From Suilimivivens sp963618065 (GTDB lineage: Bacteria; Bacillota; Clostridia; Lachnospirales; Lachnospiraceae): a DNA stretch of 64,000 nucleotides. This document shows positions 16,244 through 23,396 of this stretch, piece after piece (within the stretch, counting starts at the first letter, position 1; each line of letters begins with the position of its first letter). The translations under genes were made by a program, and so were the position numbers. The notes below the pieces were generated by a model. It did not search any database and was not told where the DNA came from. It saw only the letters and a list, made by a program, of their open reading frames with translations. Where the stretch lies: contig CAVERH010000006.1 in the NCBI GenBank assembly GCA_963618065.1, forward strand, positions 1-64,000. The letters are read 5' to 3'.

Positions 16244-17254
16244 ATGGCTTTATTTGAATCATATGAAAGACGAATTGACAAAATCAATTCCGTATTAAAT
16301 AGCTATGGAATCGCTTCTCTTGAAGAAGCAGAAAAGATTACAAAAGACGCAGGTCTTGATGTATATACAATGGTTAAAGGCATTCAGCCGATTTGTTTTG
16401 AAAATGCATGCTGGGCATACATTACTGGTGCAGCAATCGCAATCAAGAAGGGATGCAAGAAGGCTTCCGAAGCTGCAGCAGCAATCGGTGAAGGTCTTCA
16501 GGCATTCTGTATTCCGGGATCTGTTGCAGATACCCGTAAGGTAGGTTTAGGACATGGTAACTTAGGTAAGATGCTTCTGGAAGAAGATACCGAATGCTTT
16601 GCATTCCTTGCAGGACATGAATCCTTCGCAGCAGCAGAAGGAGCCATCGGTATTGCAGAGAAGGCAAACAAGGTTCGTCAGAAACCGTTACGTGTTATCT
16701 TAAATGGCCTTGGAAAAGACGCAGCACAGATTATCGCAAGAATTAACGGATTTACTTTCGTTGAGACCGAATATGATCCTTACACCAACACCGTTAAGGA
16801 AGTATTCCGTAAGTCTTATTCTGAAGGACTTCGTGCTAAGGTTAACTGCTATGGCGCAAATGATGTCTGCGAAGGTGTAGCTATTATGCACAAGGAAGGT
16901 GTTGATGTTTCCATTACCGGTAACTCCACCAACCCTACCCGATTCCAGCATCCTGTAGCAGGTACTTACAAGAAGGAATGTATCGAACAGGGTAAGAAAT
17001 ACTTCTCCGTAGCATCCGGTGGTGGTACAGGCCGTACCCTTCATCCGGATAACATGGCTGCAGGTCCTGCTTCCTACGGTATGACCGATACCATGGGACG
17101 TATGCACTCCGATGCACAGTTCGCAGGTTCTTCTTCCGTTCCGGCTCACGTAGAAATGATGGGTCTGATCGGTGCAGGTAACAACCCGATGGTTGGTATG
17201 ACGGTAGCAGTAGCTGTTTCCATCGAGGAAGCTGCGAAGGCTGGTAAGTTCTAA
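16244..17254 (+). CDS. GGGtGRT family protein
   Basis: 336 residues, named for the motif seen here as G259-G-G-T-G-R-T265 (SGGGTGRTLHPDN). Also visible: repeated Gly/Ala-rich loops (KGCKKASEAAAAIGEG), FLAGHESFAAAEGAIG, conserved Asn/Thr in TGNSTNPTRFQHP, and a Gly-rich C-terminus. No transmembrane segment or signal peptide, so cytoplasmic. Activity is not known. The strict GGGtGRT loop and hydrophilic Asn/Thr patches suggest ligand or cofactor binding. Codon choice (GGT, AAC, GCA, CGT) looks like that of a highly expressed gene. RBS AGAGGAGG. It is followed by a strong terminator, so the pair is a self-contained transcription unit. Confidence 0.85.
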   Translation: MALFESYERRIDKINSVLNSYGIASLEEAEKITKDAGLDVYTMVKGIQPICFENACWAYITGAAIAIKKGCKKASEAAAAIGEGLQAFCIPGSVADTRKVGLGHGNLGKMLLEEDTECFAFLAGHESFAAAEGAIGIAEKANKVRQKPLRVILNGLGKDAAQIIARINGFTFVETEYDPYTNTVKEVFRKSYSEGLRAKVNCYGANDVCEGVAIMHKEGVDVSITGNSTNPTRFQHPVAGTYKKECIEQGKKYFSVASGGGTGRTLHPDNMAAGPASYGMTDTMGRMHSDAQFAGSSSVPAHVEMMGLIGAGNNPMVGMTVAVAVSIEEAAKAGKF

Positions 17255-17286
17255 TTCATTTACCGAAACGAGCATAGAATAACAGC

Positions 17287-17331
17287 AGGAGTAGTTTGCA
17301 GAATTACATGTTCTACAAGCTGCTCCTTTTT
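17287..17331 (+). terminator. Rho-independent terminator of the GGGtGRT operon
   Basis: A 12-bp stem (AGGAGTAGTTTG with CAAGCTGCTCCT, two G-T pairs) followed by TTTTT. Confidence 0.85.
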
Positions 17332-17373
17332 ACCGGGTTACTGTTCAGCCAGATTGTTTTAGATGTTTGCACA

Positions 17374-17402
17374 TTGTAATTTCTGTAATTACCCAGTATA
17401 AT
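17374..17402 (+). promoter_or_regulatory. Sigma-A-type promoter for the zinc-ribbon gene cluster
   Basis: TTGTAA (17374-17379), 17-base spacer, perfect TATAAT (17397-17402). A short palindrome GTAACTGAATAGTTAC lies at 17411-17426 in the presumed 5' untranslated region. Confidence 0.65.
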
Positions 17403-17410
17403 GAAAGCAT

Positions 17411-17426
17411 GTAACTGAATAGTTAC
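17411..17426. repeat. Short palindrome related to the GTAACTGT repeat
   Basis: GTAACTGAATAGTTAC: arms GTAACT and AGTTAC. The arms match those of the longer repeats at 26341-26367 and 54783-54809. It lies just downstream of the promoter, so it would form a small hairpin at the mRNA 5' end or bind a dimeric protein. Confidence 0.45.
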
Positions 17427-17458
17427 GAAAGTATTATTTGAGAGAGGAGTCAGAAGAA

Positions 17459-18049
17459 ATGAACGAGAAAATTTATTGTACTTCCTGTGGCGCAGAGAAT
17501 GAAGCCGGCGCTCATTTTTGTGTAGGCTGCGGAACGAAGCTTGAAACACCTGTTCAGGAGCAGAATCAGAATACTGAGCCACTAACCGGTGATGTTATTG
17601 CTAACGATACACAAAGCACCTATACTTATACAACTCAGTCTAACCCGTCTGCCCGGACCTGTTATTCAATTCCGGAAGAACCTAAGAAGGAAGGCGGCTA
17701 TATCGGCGTAGCGATTGCAGCATTGGTCTGTGGTATTCTTTCTTTGCTTTGCTGTCCGCTTGCCTGCTGTGGAAGCTGCTGCGGAGGCTTTAATGTATTG
17801 CTTGCGCTTGCCGCAATTGTGCTGGGGATTGTTACGCTTGTGAAGACCTTTGAGGGCAGGGGAATGGCAATTGCAGGAATTATCTGTGGCGGTATTGCAC
17901 TCGTTGGAATGATTTTTGCACTTACATTGCCGGCATCCTTTACAAAGGGACTAATGACAGGAATCCTTGGTCAGGAATATAATGCCGGTGATTTTGATAA
18001 TCTCGAAGATCTTATGAAAGACTTGGGAGTAGAATACGACTTTTCATGA
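17459..18049 (+). CDS. Zinc-ribbon, DUF4190-like membrane protein
   Basis: 196 residues. An N-terminal zinc ribbon (CTSCGAENEAGAHFCVGCG, four Cys as two CxxC) is joined by a polar Gln/Thr-rich linker to two hydrophobic segments (about 82-128 and 138-160) typical of DUF4190. The first segment contains an unusual cysteine cluster, CCPLACCGSCCGG. The cytoplasmic ribbon may bind another protein or nucleic acid. Start at 17459 follows AGAGAGGAG; a TTG 21 bases earlier is unlikely. Its stop overlaps the next start (ATGA). A paralogue lies at 18501. Function unknown. Confidence 0.8.
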   Translation: MNEKIYCTSCGAENEAGAHFCVGCGTKLETPVQEQNQNTEPLTGDVIANDTQSTYTYTTQSNPSARTCYSIPEEPKKEGGYIGVAIAALVCGILSLLCCPLACCGSCCGGFNVLLALAAIVLGIVTLVKTFEGRGMAIAGIICGGIALVGMIFALTLPASFTKGLMTGILGQEYNAGDFDNLEDLMKDLGVEYDFS

Positions 18050-18471
18050 AGAAGATAACAATAAGAAGAGCCGATGATTTATTTTTTTATCTTGCCGCAG
18101 TCGTAACCCTGCCCGGAATTTTGTTTGGAATCTGGTTTTCATGGTGGGGCTATCCGTATACGGAAGAGTTTACAAGGTGTGCCTTCCGGTTAAATACAGG
18201 ACTTCCCTGTCCGGGATGCGGAGGAACAAGAGCGTTTATTCTGTTTTTCCGCGGAGAGTTTTTCTTAAGCCTCTGTTATCATCCGGCGGTACTTGCACTT
18301 GCGGTGTGTTATCTTCATTTTATGATGTTATATCTTTATCGCAGATTCGGTCATGACAAAGCAACCTGCCGCAAAGAGATACCGGTACAGATTTATTCCT
18401 ATGTGTTTATTGGCATTGTGCTGCTCCAGTGGTTTGTAAAGCTGTTTCTGATTTATTTAAAAGGATATTAA
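18046..18471 (+). CDS. DUF2752 family membrane protein
   Basis: 141 residues with three hydrophobic segments and the family motif LPCPGCGGTRAF near residue 50, placed between the first two segments. DUF2752 proteins are small membrane proteins of unknown role; the CPGCGGTR motif could bind metal. ATGA overlap with the upstream zinc-ribbon gene shows translational coupling, and it is sandwiched between two DUF4190 paralogues, so the three products may act together in the membrane. This last point is inference from order only. Confidence 0.85.
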   Translation: MKKITIRRADDLFFYLAAVVTLPGILFGIWFSWWGYPYTEEFTRCAFRLNTGLPCPGCGGTRAFILFFRGEFFLSLCYHPAVLALAVCYLHFMMLYLYRRFGHDKATCRKEIPVQIYSYVFIGIVLLQWFVKLFLIYLKGY

Positions 18472-18500
18472 AATTTTAATTTATATGAAGGAGAACAAGG

Positions 18501-19031
18501 ATGAAAGTATGTAAGAATTGTGGAACACAGAACAAGGATACTTCTTTATTCTGTGAAGGATGCGGAACAAGATTAGAGGAAGCGCCTGTAGCAGAGACGC
18601 CCGTAGCAGAAGAACCGGCACCAACGGCTGTACCTCCTGTAGCAGAAACTCCTGAAACAGAAGCTCCGGTACAGGAGCCGCAGCAGAACGTATATCAGCA
18701 GCCGGCATACAGTTCCGTGCCACAGAAACCGGAAAAAAAGAGTGGAAACTGGATGACTGTTACTTCCCTGATTTTATCCATTTTATCGATTTTATGCTGC
18801 TGTCTGGATATGTTTGCACTGATTCTGGCAATTGCGTCTATTGTACTTGCTGTCATTGCATTGGTTCAGCACAAGGGGAATAAGGGAATGGCAATTGCAT
18901 CCCTGATTGTTGGTATCATCGGATTCTTAATTGCTGTATGTCTTCTGGTTTATGCCTTTGTAGTACTTCCAAACAATCCGGCGTTACAGAGTCAGATTAT
19001 GGAACTGTATGACGAATTTAGTGCAACTTGA
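18501..19031 (+). CDS. Second zinc-ribbon, DUF4190-like membrane protein
   Basis: 176 residues, paralogue of the 17459 product. Zinc ribbon CKNCGTQNKDTSLFCEGCG at the N-terminus, then a 50-residue Pro/Glu/Val-rich linker with repeated short units (PVAETPVAEEPAP), then two transmembrane segments (about 92-120 and 132-160) with CCC in the first. The RBS is GAAGGAGAA. It is the last gene of the cluster, followed by a bidirectional terminator. The linker length and composition differ from the upstream paralogue while ribbon and membrane parts are alike. Confidence 0.8.
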   Translation: MKVCKNCGTQNKDTSLFCEGCGTRLEEAPVAETPVAEEPAPTAVPPVAETPETEAPVQEPQQNVYQQPAYSSVPQKPEKKSGNWMTVTSLILSILSILCCCLDMFALILAIASIVLAVIALVQHKGNKGMAIASLIVGIIGFLIAVCLLVYAFVVLPNNPALQSQIMELYDEFSAT

Positions 19032-19134
19032 TTTTTCTGGTATCGCGTTATAATCCATAATAAAATTTCTGTTTTGTTTGAGTGTAAACATTCACAGAAA
19101 GCAATTTTGCATGGCCTTGAATAGACATAAAATT

Positions 19135-19182
19135 AAAAAGTTCGAATACCGAGCAGGAATCGCTTTGTATTCGAACTTTTTT
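19135..19182. terminator. Bidirectional terminator between convergent genes
   Basis: A perfect 15-bp inverted repeat, AAAAAGTTCGAATAC and GTATTCGAACTTTTT, with A and T runs on both ends. It serves the zinc-ribbon cluster on the plus strand and the lipoprotein gene on the minus strand. About 100 bases between 19032 and 19134 hold nothing else I can identify. Confidence 0.85.
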
Positions 19183-19220
19183 CTTTGAAAATCCTTTTGT
19201 GCATTTTTCTTGGATTCTTC

Positions 19221-19895
19221 TTATTCCGAAGTTTCTTCGCCGGAGTCTTCCGCAGTATTTTCATCCGAGGCTCCGGGAACATCACCATAAGCAAATTCAT
19301 CCTCCTCGGAATAATCCTCAGATTCATCATAAGTATCTTCCATAGAATCCGTGGAAGTATCTTCTGTAAATTCATCGGTAGAAGTATCGGTACTGTCGTC
19401 AGAACCGTCTTCGTCATACGTAAAGATTTCCTCTGGAATATCACCGTGGAGAATCTGGACAATATACTGGAGACGCTTGTTCGCAAACTGGTAATTCTGA
19501 TAAGCAATATCGGCAGAGGTCTTGTCATATTCTTCACCGCTGTAGGCCTGATGATAATATGAAACTGCTTCGGTCATATATTTGCTTGCATCAGCTGCCA
19601 GATCTTTCACTCCCGGGAAACCGTCCGGCACCTCTAAGGAAGCCATCTGGGAAAAGGATTTATCCAGGCTGTCAAGAAGCGGAAGTAACTGGTCCCCGAC
19701 ATTTTCATCGTTGGGATCAAGCTGATTGATTGCATCGTTGATCGTCTGTACGTTTTCAAAGAACTGTGCCATATTTGCCCGGTAAGTTTCTACGGCTTTA
19801 TCCTTGCCACAGCCGGTAAGAAGCAGCGTAAGGAGCAGTACCGGAAACAGGAAATGCTTCCCCGAAGCTTTATGGAAATTGTGAATGGATCTCAT
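19221..19895 (-). CDS. Lipoprotein with acidic Ser/Asp/Glu-rich tail, function unknown
   Basis: 224 residues. A lipoprotein signal peptide is clear: basic start, hydrophobic FPVLLLTLLLTG and lipobox LLTGC with Cys about 30. The folded part (about 31-150) is helical, with DAINQLDPNDENVGDQLLPLLD and a YYHQAYSGEEYDK region, like small surface lipoproteins with helical bundles in Clostridia. From about residue 150 on the tail is almost only Asp, Glu, Ser and Thr. The product should be anchored to the outer face of the membrane. The start MRSIHNF follows GAGAGGGG on the minus strand. It is divergent from the 20064 gene. Confidence 0.75.
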   Translation of the reverse strand: MRSIHNFHKASGKHFLFPVLLLTLLLTGCGKDKAVETYRANMAQFFENVQTINDAINQLDPNDENVGDQLLPLLDSLDKSFSQMASLEVPDGFPGVKDLAADASKYMTEAVSYYHQAYSGEEYDKTSADIAYQNYQFANKRLQYIVQILHGDIPEEIFTYDEDGSDDSTDTSTDEFTEDTSTDSMEDTYDESEDYSEEDEFAYGDVPGASDENTAEDSGEETSE

Positions 19896-19994
19896 AAGAA
19901 CCCCTCTCTAAGGTATTACCTTTCTGTAATCATCTAGAAATAAGTTAACATAGTTAAGAAATGAAATCAAGAAAGGATAGTATTTTTAGAAGTT

Positions 19995-20022
19995 TTGTGA
20001 TAGCATATAAGCAATGTATAAA
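19995..20022 (+). promoter_or_regulatory. Candidate promoter for the 20064 gene
   Basis: TTGTGA (19995-20000), 16-base spacer, TATAAA (20017-20022), about 40 bases before the start codon. Confidence 0.45.
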
Positions 20023-20063
20023 TATCAATACAATTTTATAAAAATCCGTTTTGGGAGGAAAAC

Positions 20064-20519
20064 ATGGAAGAATTACAGCAGAATCAGGAATCAAAGGTTT
20101 CAGAAGAGAACACATCTTCCGAAGGGATTGCGCAGGAGCTTTTAAAGACGGCAAAGAAGCAGTTGTTTTACACAAGGCTTTCCACCTGTTTCGTGGGCGT
20201 GATGGCGGTAGCAGTTGTCATCAGTCTCCTTACTGTTGTCCCGAGAGCCAATCATTTGCTTGTTAATGCGAATGCGTTGCTCGGAGAAGTGAATGACCGT
20301 CTGGAGGTGCTGGATGAAACGATTGCCAGCGTGAAGACCATGAGTGACAGCATTACTTCCGTAGGTGATCAGCTGGATACGTTTATTGAAGATAATTCAA
20401 CAGCTTTGCAGGGAGTTGTGAAGAAGATGGAATCGATCGATTTTGATGGTTTAAACAGATCCATTAAAAATCTTGGTGATGTGGTGGAGCCGCTTGCTAA
20501 ATTTTTTAAAGTATTTTAA
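20064..20519 (+). CDS. Single-span membrane protein with extracytoplasmic coiled coil
   Basis: 151 residues: a polar, Glu/Gln-rich cytoplasmic N-terminus (about 1-35), one transmembrane helix (about 40-60, FVGVMAVAVVISLLTVV), then a heptad-like region with LLGEVNDRLEVLDETIASV and repeated small helices. The general shape recalls DUF948-type or chemoreceptor-stalk-like proteins, but I do not recognise the family. RBS TTGGGAGG. It is a single gene between the divergent lipoprotein gene and ilvB, with about 90 bases before ilvB. Confidence 0.65.
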   Translation: MEELQQNQESKVSEENTSSEGIAQELLKTAKKQLFYTRLSTCFVGVMAVAVVISLLTVVPRANHLLVNANALLGEVNDRLEVLDETIASVKTMSDSITSVGDQLDTFIEDNSTALQGVVKKMESIDFDGLNRSIKNLGDVVEPLAKFFKVF

Positions 20520-20607
20520 CTTATAGCATTCAGGCTATGAAGCAGTGGGATGATATCATAATTTACTGACAGAAAAGACAGAAGAAGAAAGACAGGAAGG
20601 GAAAACA

Positions 20608-22224
20608 ATGATAGGAGCAGATGCAATTGTTAAGTGTTTAGAAGAGGAAGGGGTAAAATACGTTTTCGGTTATCCGGGCGTTGCCATTTGTCCTTTTTAT
20701 AATAGTATTCTGGGTTCCGATATCCAGACAATCCTGATTCGTACCGAACAGAATGCAGCCCATGCGGCAAGCGGACTGGCACGTGTCACAGGTAAGGTCG
20801 GCGTCTGTGCCGTAACCTCAGGACCGGGTGCAACTAATCTGATTACCGGCGTTGCTACGGCATTTGCTGACAGCATTCCGTTGGTATGTATTACCGGACA
20901 GGTAAATTCTTCTTTATTGGGAAGCGATGTTTTTCAGGAGGCAGATATTACCGGCGCAGTAGAATCCTTTGTGAAATACAGTTATCTGGTTAAGAAGGTC
21001 TCAGATATTCCCAGAATTATGAAGGAAGCCTTTCATATTGCGAATACCGGAAGAAAGGGACCGGTACTGATTGATATTCCGATTGATGTACAGAATGCAG
21101 AGCTTAAGAAGTTTGTTTATCCGGAAAGCGTGTCCATGCGGACTTATAAGCCGACCGTGAAGGGCAATATGGCACAGATTAAAAAGGTGGTTCACGAGCT
21201 GGAGGATTGCAAACGTCCGATCATCTGTGCAGGCGGAGGCGTCCTTTTAGCAAATGCCAAGGAAGAATTACAGGAATTCGCCACAGAGCACGATATTCCG
21301 GTTGTTTCCACGATGATGGGAATCGGTGTGATGCCGACAGAACATCCGCTTTATTATGGAATGGTTGGAAATAACGGGAAACCCTGTGCAAACCGTGCAA
21401 TGAATGAGGCAGATCTGATTATCATGGTGGGTGCCCGTGTGGCAGACCGTGCGATCAGCCAGCCGGATCTGATTACCGAGAATAAAGTATTGATTCATAT
21501 TGATGTAGACCCTGCAGAAATCGGCAAGAATGTAGGACCGGGAATCCCACTTGTCGGAGATGCAAAGTATATTTTTAAGGATCTGCTTTCCCAGGAGCTT
21601 CATGTAGAGCATAAGGACTGGCTTAAAGCCTTAAATGACTACCGCGTATCCATGGTTCCGAAGCGGAATCCGAATCCGGCTTATGTGGATCCGGCGAAGT
21701 TTATTGAACTGTTAAGCCGTGCCATGGATGAAGATGCGGTTTATGTAGCTGATGTCGGACAGAACCAGATCTGGTCCTGCGGATATCATATTGTTAAGAA
21801 GGGGCAGTTCTTAACCTCCGGCGGTATGGGTACGATGGGCTATTCCATTCCGGCTGCGCTGGGCGCAAAGCTTGCTGATAAGAATCGTCAGGTCATTGCG
21901 GTCTGTGGCGATGGATCCTTCCAGATGTCGATGATGGAGCTTGCTACCATGCGCCAGTATCAGGTGCCGGTAAAGATCATTGTATTAAAGAACAATTATC
22001 TTGGAATGGTAAGAGAATACCAGCATTACACCTATCAGGATCATTATTCGGTTGTAGATTTGAGCGGAAGCCCGGATCTTGATTTGTTAGCTCCTGCCTT
22101 TGGCATGAAGTATTTACGTTTGGAAAATATGCAGCATGTTGAACAGACCATTGAAGAATTCTTAAGCAGAGACGAATCCGTATTGCTGGAATGTCTGATT
22201 GACCCGATGGATCTGGTAAAGTAG
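20608..22224 (+). CDS. ilvB: Acetolactate synthase large (catalytic) subunit
   Basis: 538 residues, ThDP-dependent. It condenses two pyruvates, or pyruvate with 2-oxobutyrate, for valine/leucine and isoleucine synthesis. N-terminal Pyr domain with the catalytic Glu in RTEQNAAHAASG, central FAD/Rossmann-like domain, and C-terminal PP domain with the ThDP motif GDGSFQMSMMELATM ending in KNN. Slightly shorter than the usual 550-590. RBS CAGGAAGGG. The ACT small-subunit gene follows 15 bases later, and a second small-subunit gene further down. No T-box leader is visible in the roughly 90 bases upstream. Confidence 0.95.
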   Translation: MIGADAIVKCLEEEGVKYVFGYPGVAICPFYNSILGSDIQTILIRTEQNAAHAASGLARVTGKVGVCAVTSGPGATNLITGVATAFADSIPLVCITGQVNSSLLGSDVFQEADITGAVESFVKYSYLVKKVSDIPRIMKEAFHIANTGRKGPVLIDIPIDVQNAELKKFVYPESVSMRTYKPTVKGNMAQIKKVVHELEDCKRPIICAGGGVLLANAKEELQEFATEHDIPVVSTMMGIGVMPTEHPLYYGMVGNNGKPCANRAMNEADLIIMVGARVADRAISQPDLITENKVLIHIDVDPAEIGKNVGPGIPLVGDAKYIFKDLLSQELHVEHKDWLKALNDYRVSMVPKRNPNPAYVDPAKFIELLSRAMDEDAVYVADVGQNQIWSCGYHIVKKGQFLTSGGMGTMGYSIPAALGAKLADKNRQVIAVCGDGSFQMSMMELATMRQYQVPVKIIVLKNNYLGMVREYQHYTYQDHYSVVDLSGSPDLDLLAPAFGMKYLRLENMQHVEQTIEEFLSRDESVLLECLIDPMDLVK

Positions 22225-22239
22225 GAGGAAAATGTGCAG

Positions 22240-22728
22240 ATGAAAAGAATATATTCCGTTTTAGTTGAAAACCATTCCGGTGTTCTGTGTAAGGTTGCAG
22301 GGCTCTTTTCCAGAAGATGCTTTAACATTGATTCCCTTGCAGTAGGTGAAACGCAGGATCGGGACGTTTCCTGTATGACGATTGTCAGCAGTGGGGACAA
22401 TCGTACCATCGAACAGATTGAAAAACAGTTAAATAAAAAGCTTGATGTCATTAAAGTGAAAACCTTTGATGAAGGAAGCAGTGTTTCCAGGGAACTTCTT
22501 TTAATGAAGGTGAAATATAATAAGTCAAACCGCCGCGACATCATTGAAATGTGTGAGATTACTGACAATGCCAATATTGTAGATTTTTCTCCGCATACCA
22601 TGATGATCCAGATGTGCGATACACCGGAAAAGATCCAGACTTTCATGGAAATGTTTAAGGGGATCAGCATTGTGGAAGTGGCACGTACCGGAACTCTGGC
22701 TTTACAAAAATGCAAAGAAACCGATTAG
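22240..22728 (+). CDS. ilvN: Acetolactate synthase small (regulatory) subunit, copy 1
   Basis: 162 residues: an N-terminal ACT domain (YSVLVENHSGVLCKVAGLFSRR, typical of valine-binding regulatory subunits) and a C-terminal domain with MKVKYNKSNRRDI. It should bind IlvB and confer feedback inhibition. The ATG at 22240 lies 11 bases after AGGAGG; a GTG at 22234 in frame has 5-base spacing and is an equally plausible start. Compared with copy 2 at 22821 it has a Cys in FSRRCFN and a diverged second half (CEITDNANIVDFSPHTM), so the two copies are not recent duplicates. Confidence 0.9.
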   Translation: MKRIYSVLVENHSGVLCKVAGLFSRRCFNIDSLAVGETQDRDVSCMTIVSSGDNRTIEQIEKQLNKKLDVIKVKTFDEGSSVSRELLLMKVKYNKSNRRDIIEMCEITDNANIVDFSPHTMMIQMCDTPEKIQTFMEMFKGISIVEVARTGTLALQKCKETD

Positions 22729-22735
22729 GTTGTCG

Positions 22736-22764
22736 TTGACTTTTGCATAGCAGAGTTGTAAAAT
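22736..22764 (+). promoter_or_regulatory. Internal promoter for the second small subunit and ilvC
   Basis: TTGACT (22736-22741), 17-base spacer, TAAAAT (22759-22764): close to consensus and located between the two small-subunit genes. Confidence 0.65.
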
Positions 22765-22820
22765 CTGTACTAGTGTTAACAAAAGAAATCCATTTAAGGA
22801 TCTAGAAACAGGAGGATCCC

Positions 22821-23321
22821 ATGCAGAAGAAAGTATTCCAGTTATTAGTAGATAATACTTCGGGTGTTTTAAGCCGTATTTCCGGGCTGTTTTCCCGAAG
22901 AGGATATAATATTGAAAGTATTACCGCAGGTGTGACCGCAGATGCACGGATTACCAGAATTACCATTGTGGCATCCGGTGATGCCGAAACACTTGCCCAG
23001 ATTGAGAAGCAGGTAGCGAAGCTCGAAGACGTTCGTGATGTCAAGGAATTGGAGCCGAAGATCAGTGTTTACCGTGAGCTTGCCTTAATTAAGGTAAGAG
23101 CGAATGAAGAACAGCGTCAGGGAGTTATTTTATTAACGAATACTTTCCGCGGCAACATCATTGACGTTGCGGTCGACAGTCTGATTATTGAAATGACCGG
23201 CGGTCAGGCAAAGATTGATGCCTTTTTAAATCTGTTAAGCGGCTATGAAATCTTAGAGCTTGCTAGAACAGGTATTGCAGGCCTGGGAAGAGGATCCGAG
23301 AACGTTACCTACCTGAACTAA
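22821..23321 (+). CDS. ilvN: Acetolactate synthase small (regulatory) subunit, copy 2
   Basis: 166 residues with the canonical sequence of IlvN/IlvH: LLVDNTSGVLSRISGLFSRR, GYNIESITAG, then a C-terminal domain with RELALIKVRANEEQRQ and LARTGIAGLGRG. It looks closer to the standard family than copy 1. RBS AGGAGG. It has its own promoter and precedes ilvC by 75 bases, so the cell can make this subunit with ilvC independently of ilvB and copy 1. Having two small subunits beside one large subunit suggests two regulatory states of the holoenzyme or subfunctionalised feedback. Confidence 0.93.
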   Translation: MQKKVFQLLVDNTSGVLSRISGLFSRRGYNIESITAGVTADARITRITIVASGDAETLAQIEKQVAKLEDVRDVKELEPKISVYRELALIKVRANEEQRQGVILLTNTFRGNIIDVAVDSLIIEMTGGQAKIDAFLNLLSGYEILELARTGIAGLGRGSENVTYLN

Positions 23322-23396
23322 CCAGGAAACCAAAATTCTGCATTGCAGATTTGGCATAAAATTAGAGGAGAAACCTCAGCGAAAGGAGTCATTGAA

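Noticed and set aside
17459..19031. Phage or secretion system made of small Cys-rich membrane proteins
   Set aside because: No structural, secretion or lysis motifs; the proteins match DUF4190/DUF2752 types found in normal Clostridia chromosomes.
19185..19562. Plus-strand frame of 125 residues opposite the lipoprotein gene
   Set aside because: It mirrors the acidic low-complexity tail of the lipoprotein (GAA/GAT repeats become TTC/ATC) and has no ribosome binding site; a shadow frame.
20520..20607. T-box or attenuator ahead of ilvB
   Set aside because: The gap is only 88 bases and shows no T-box sequence, specifier loop or terminator hairpin.
22044..22715. Minus-strand frame of 223 residues across ilvB/ilvN
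   Set aside because: Spans two well-supported genes on the other strand; no start site or motif.
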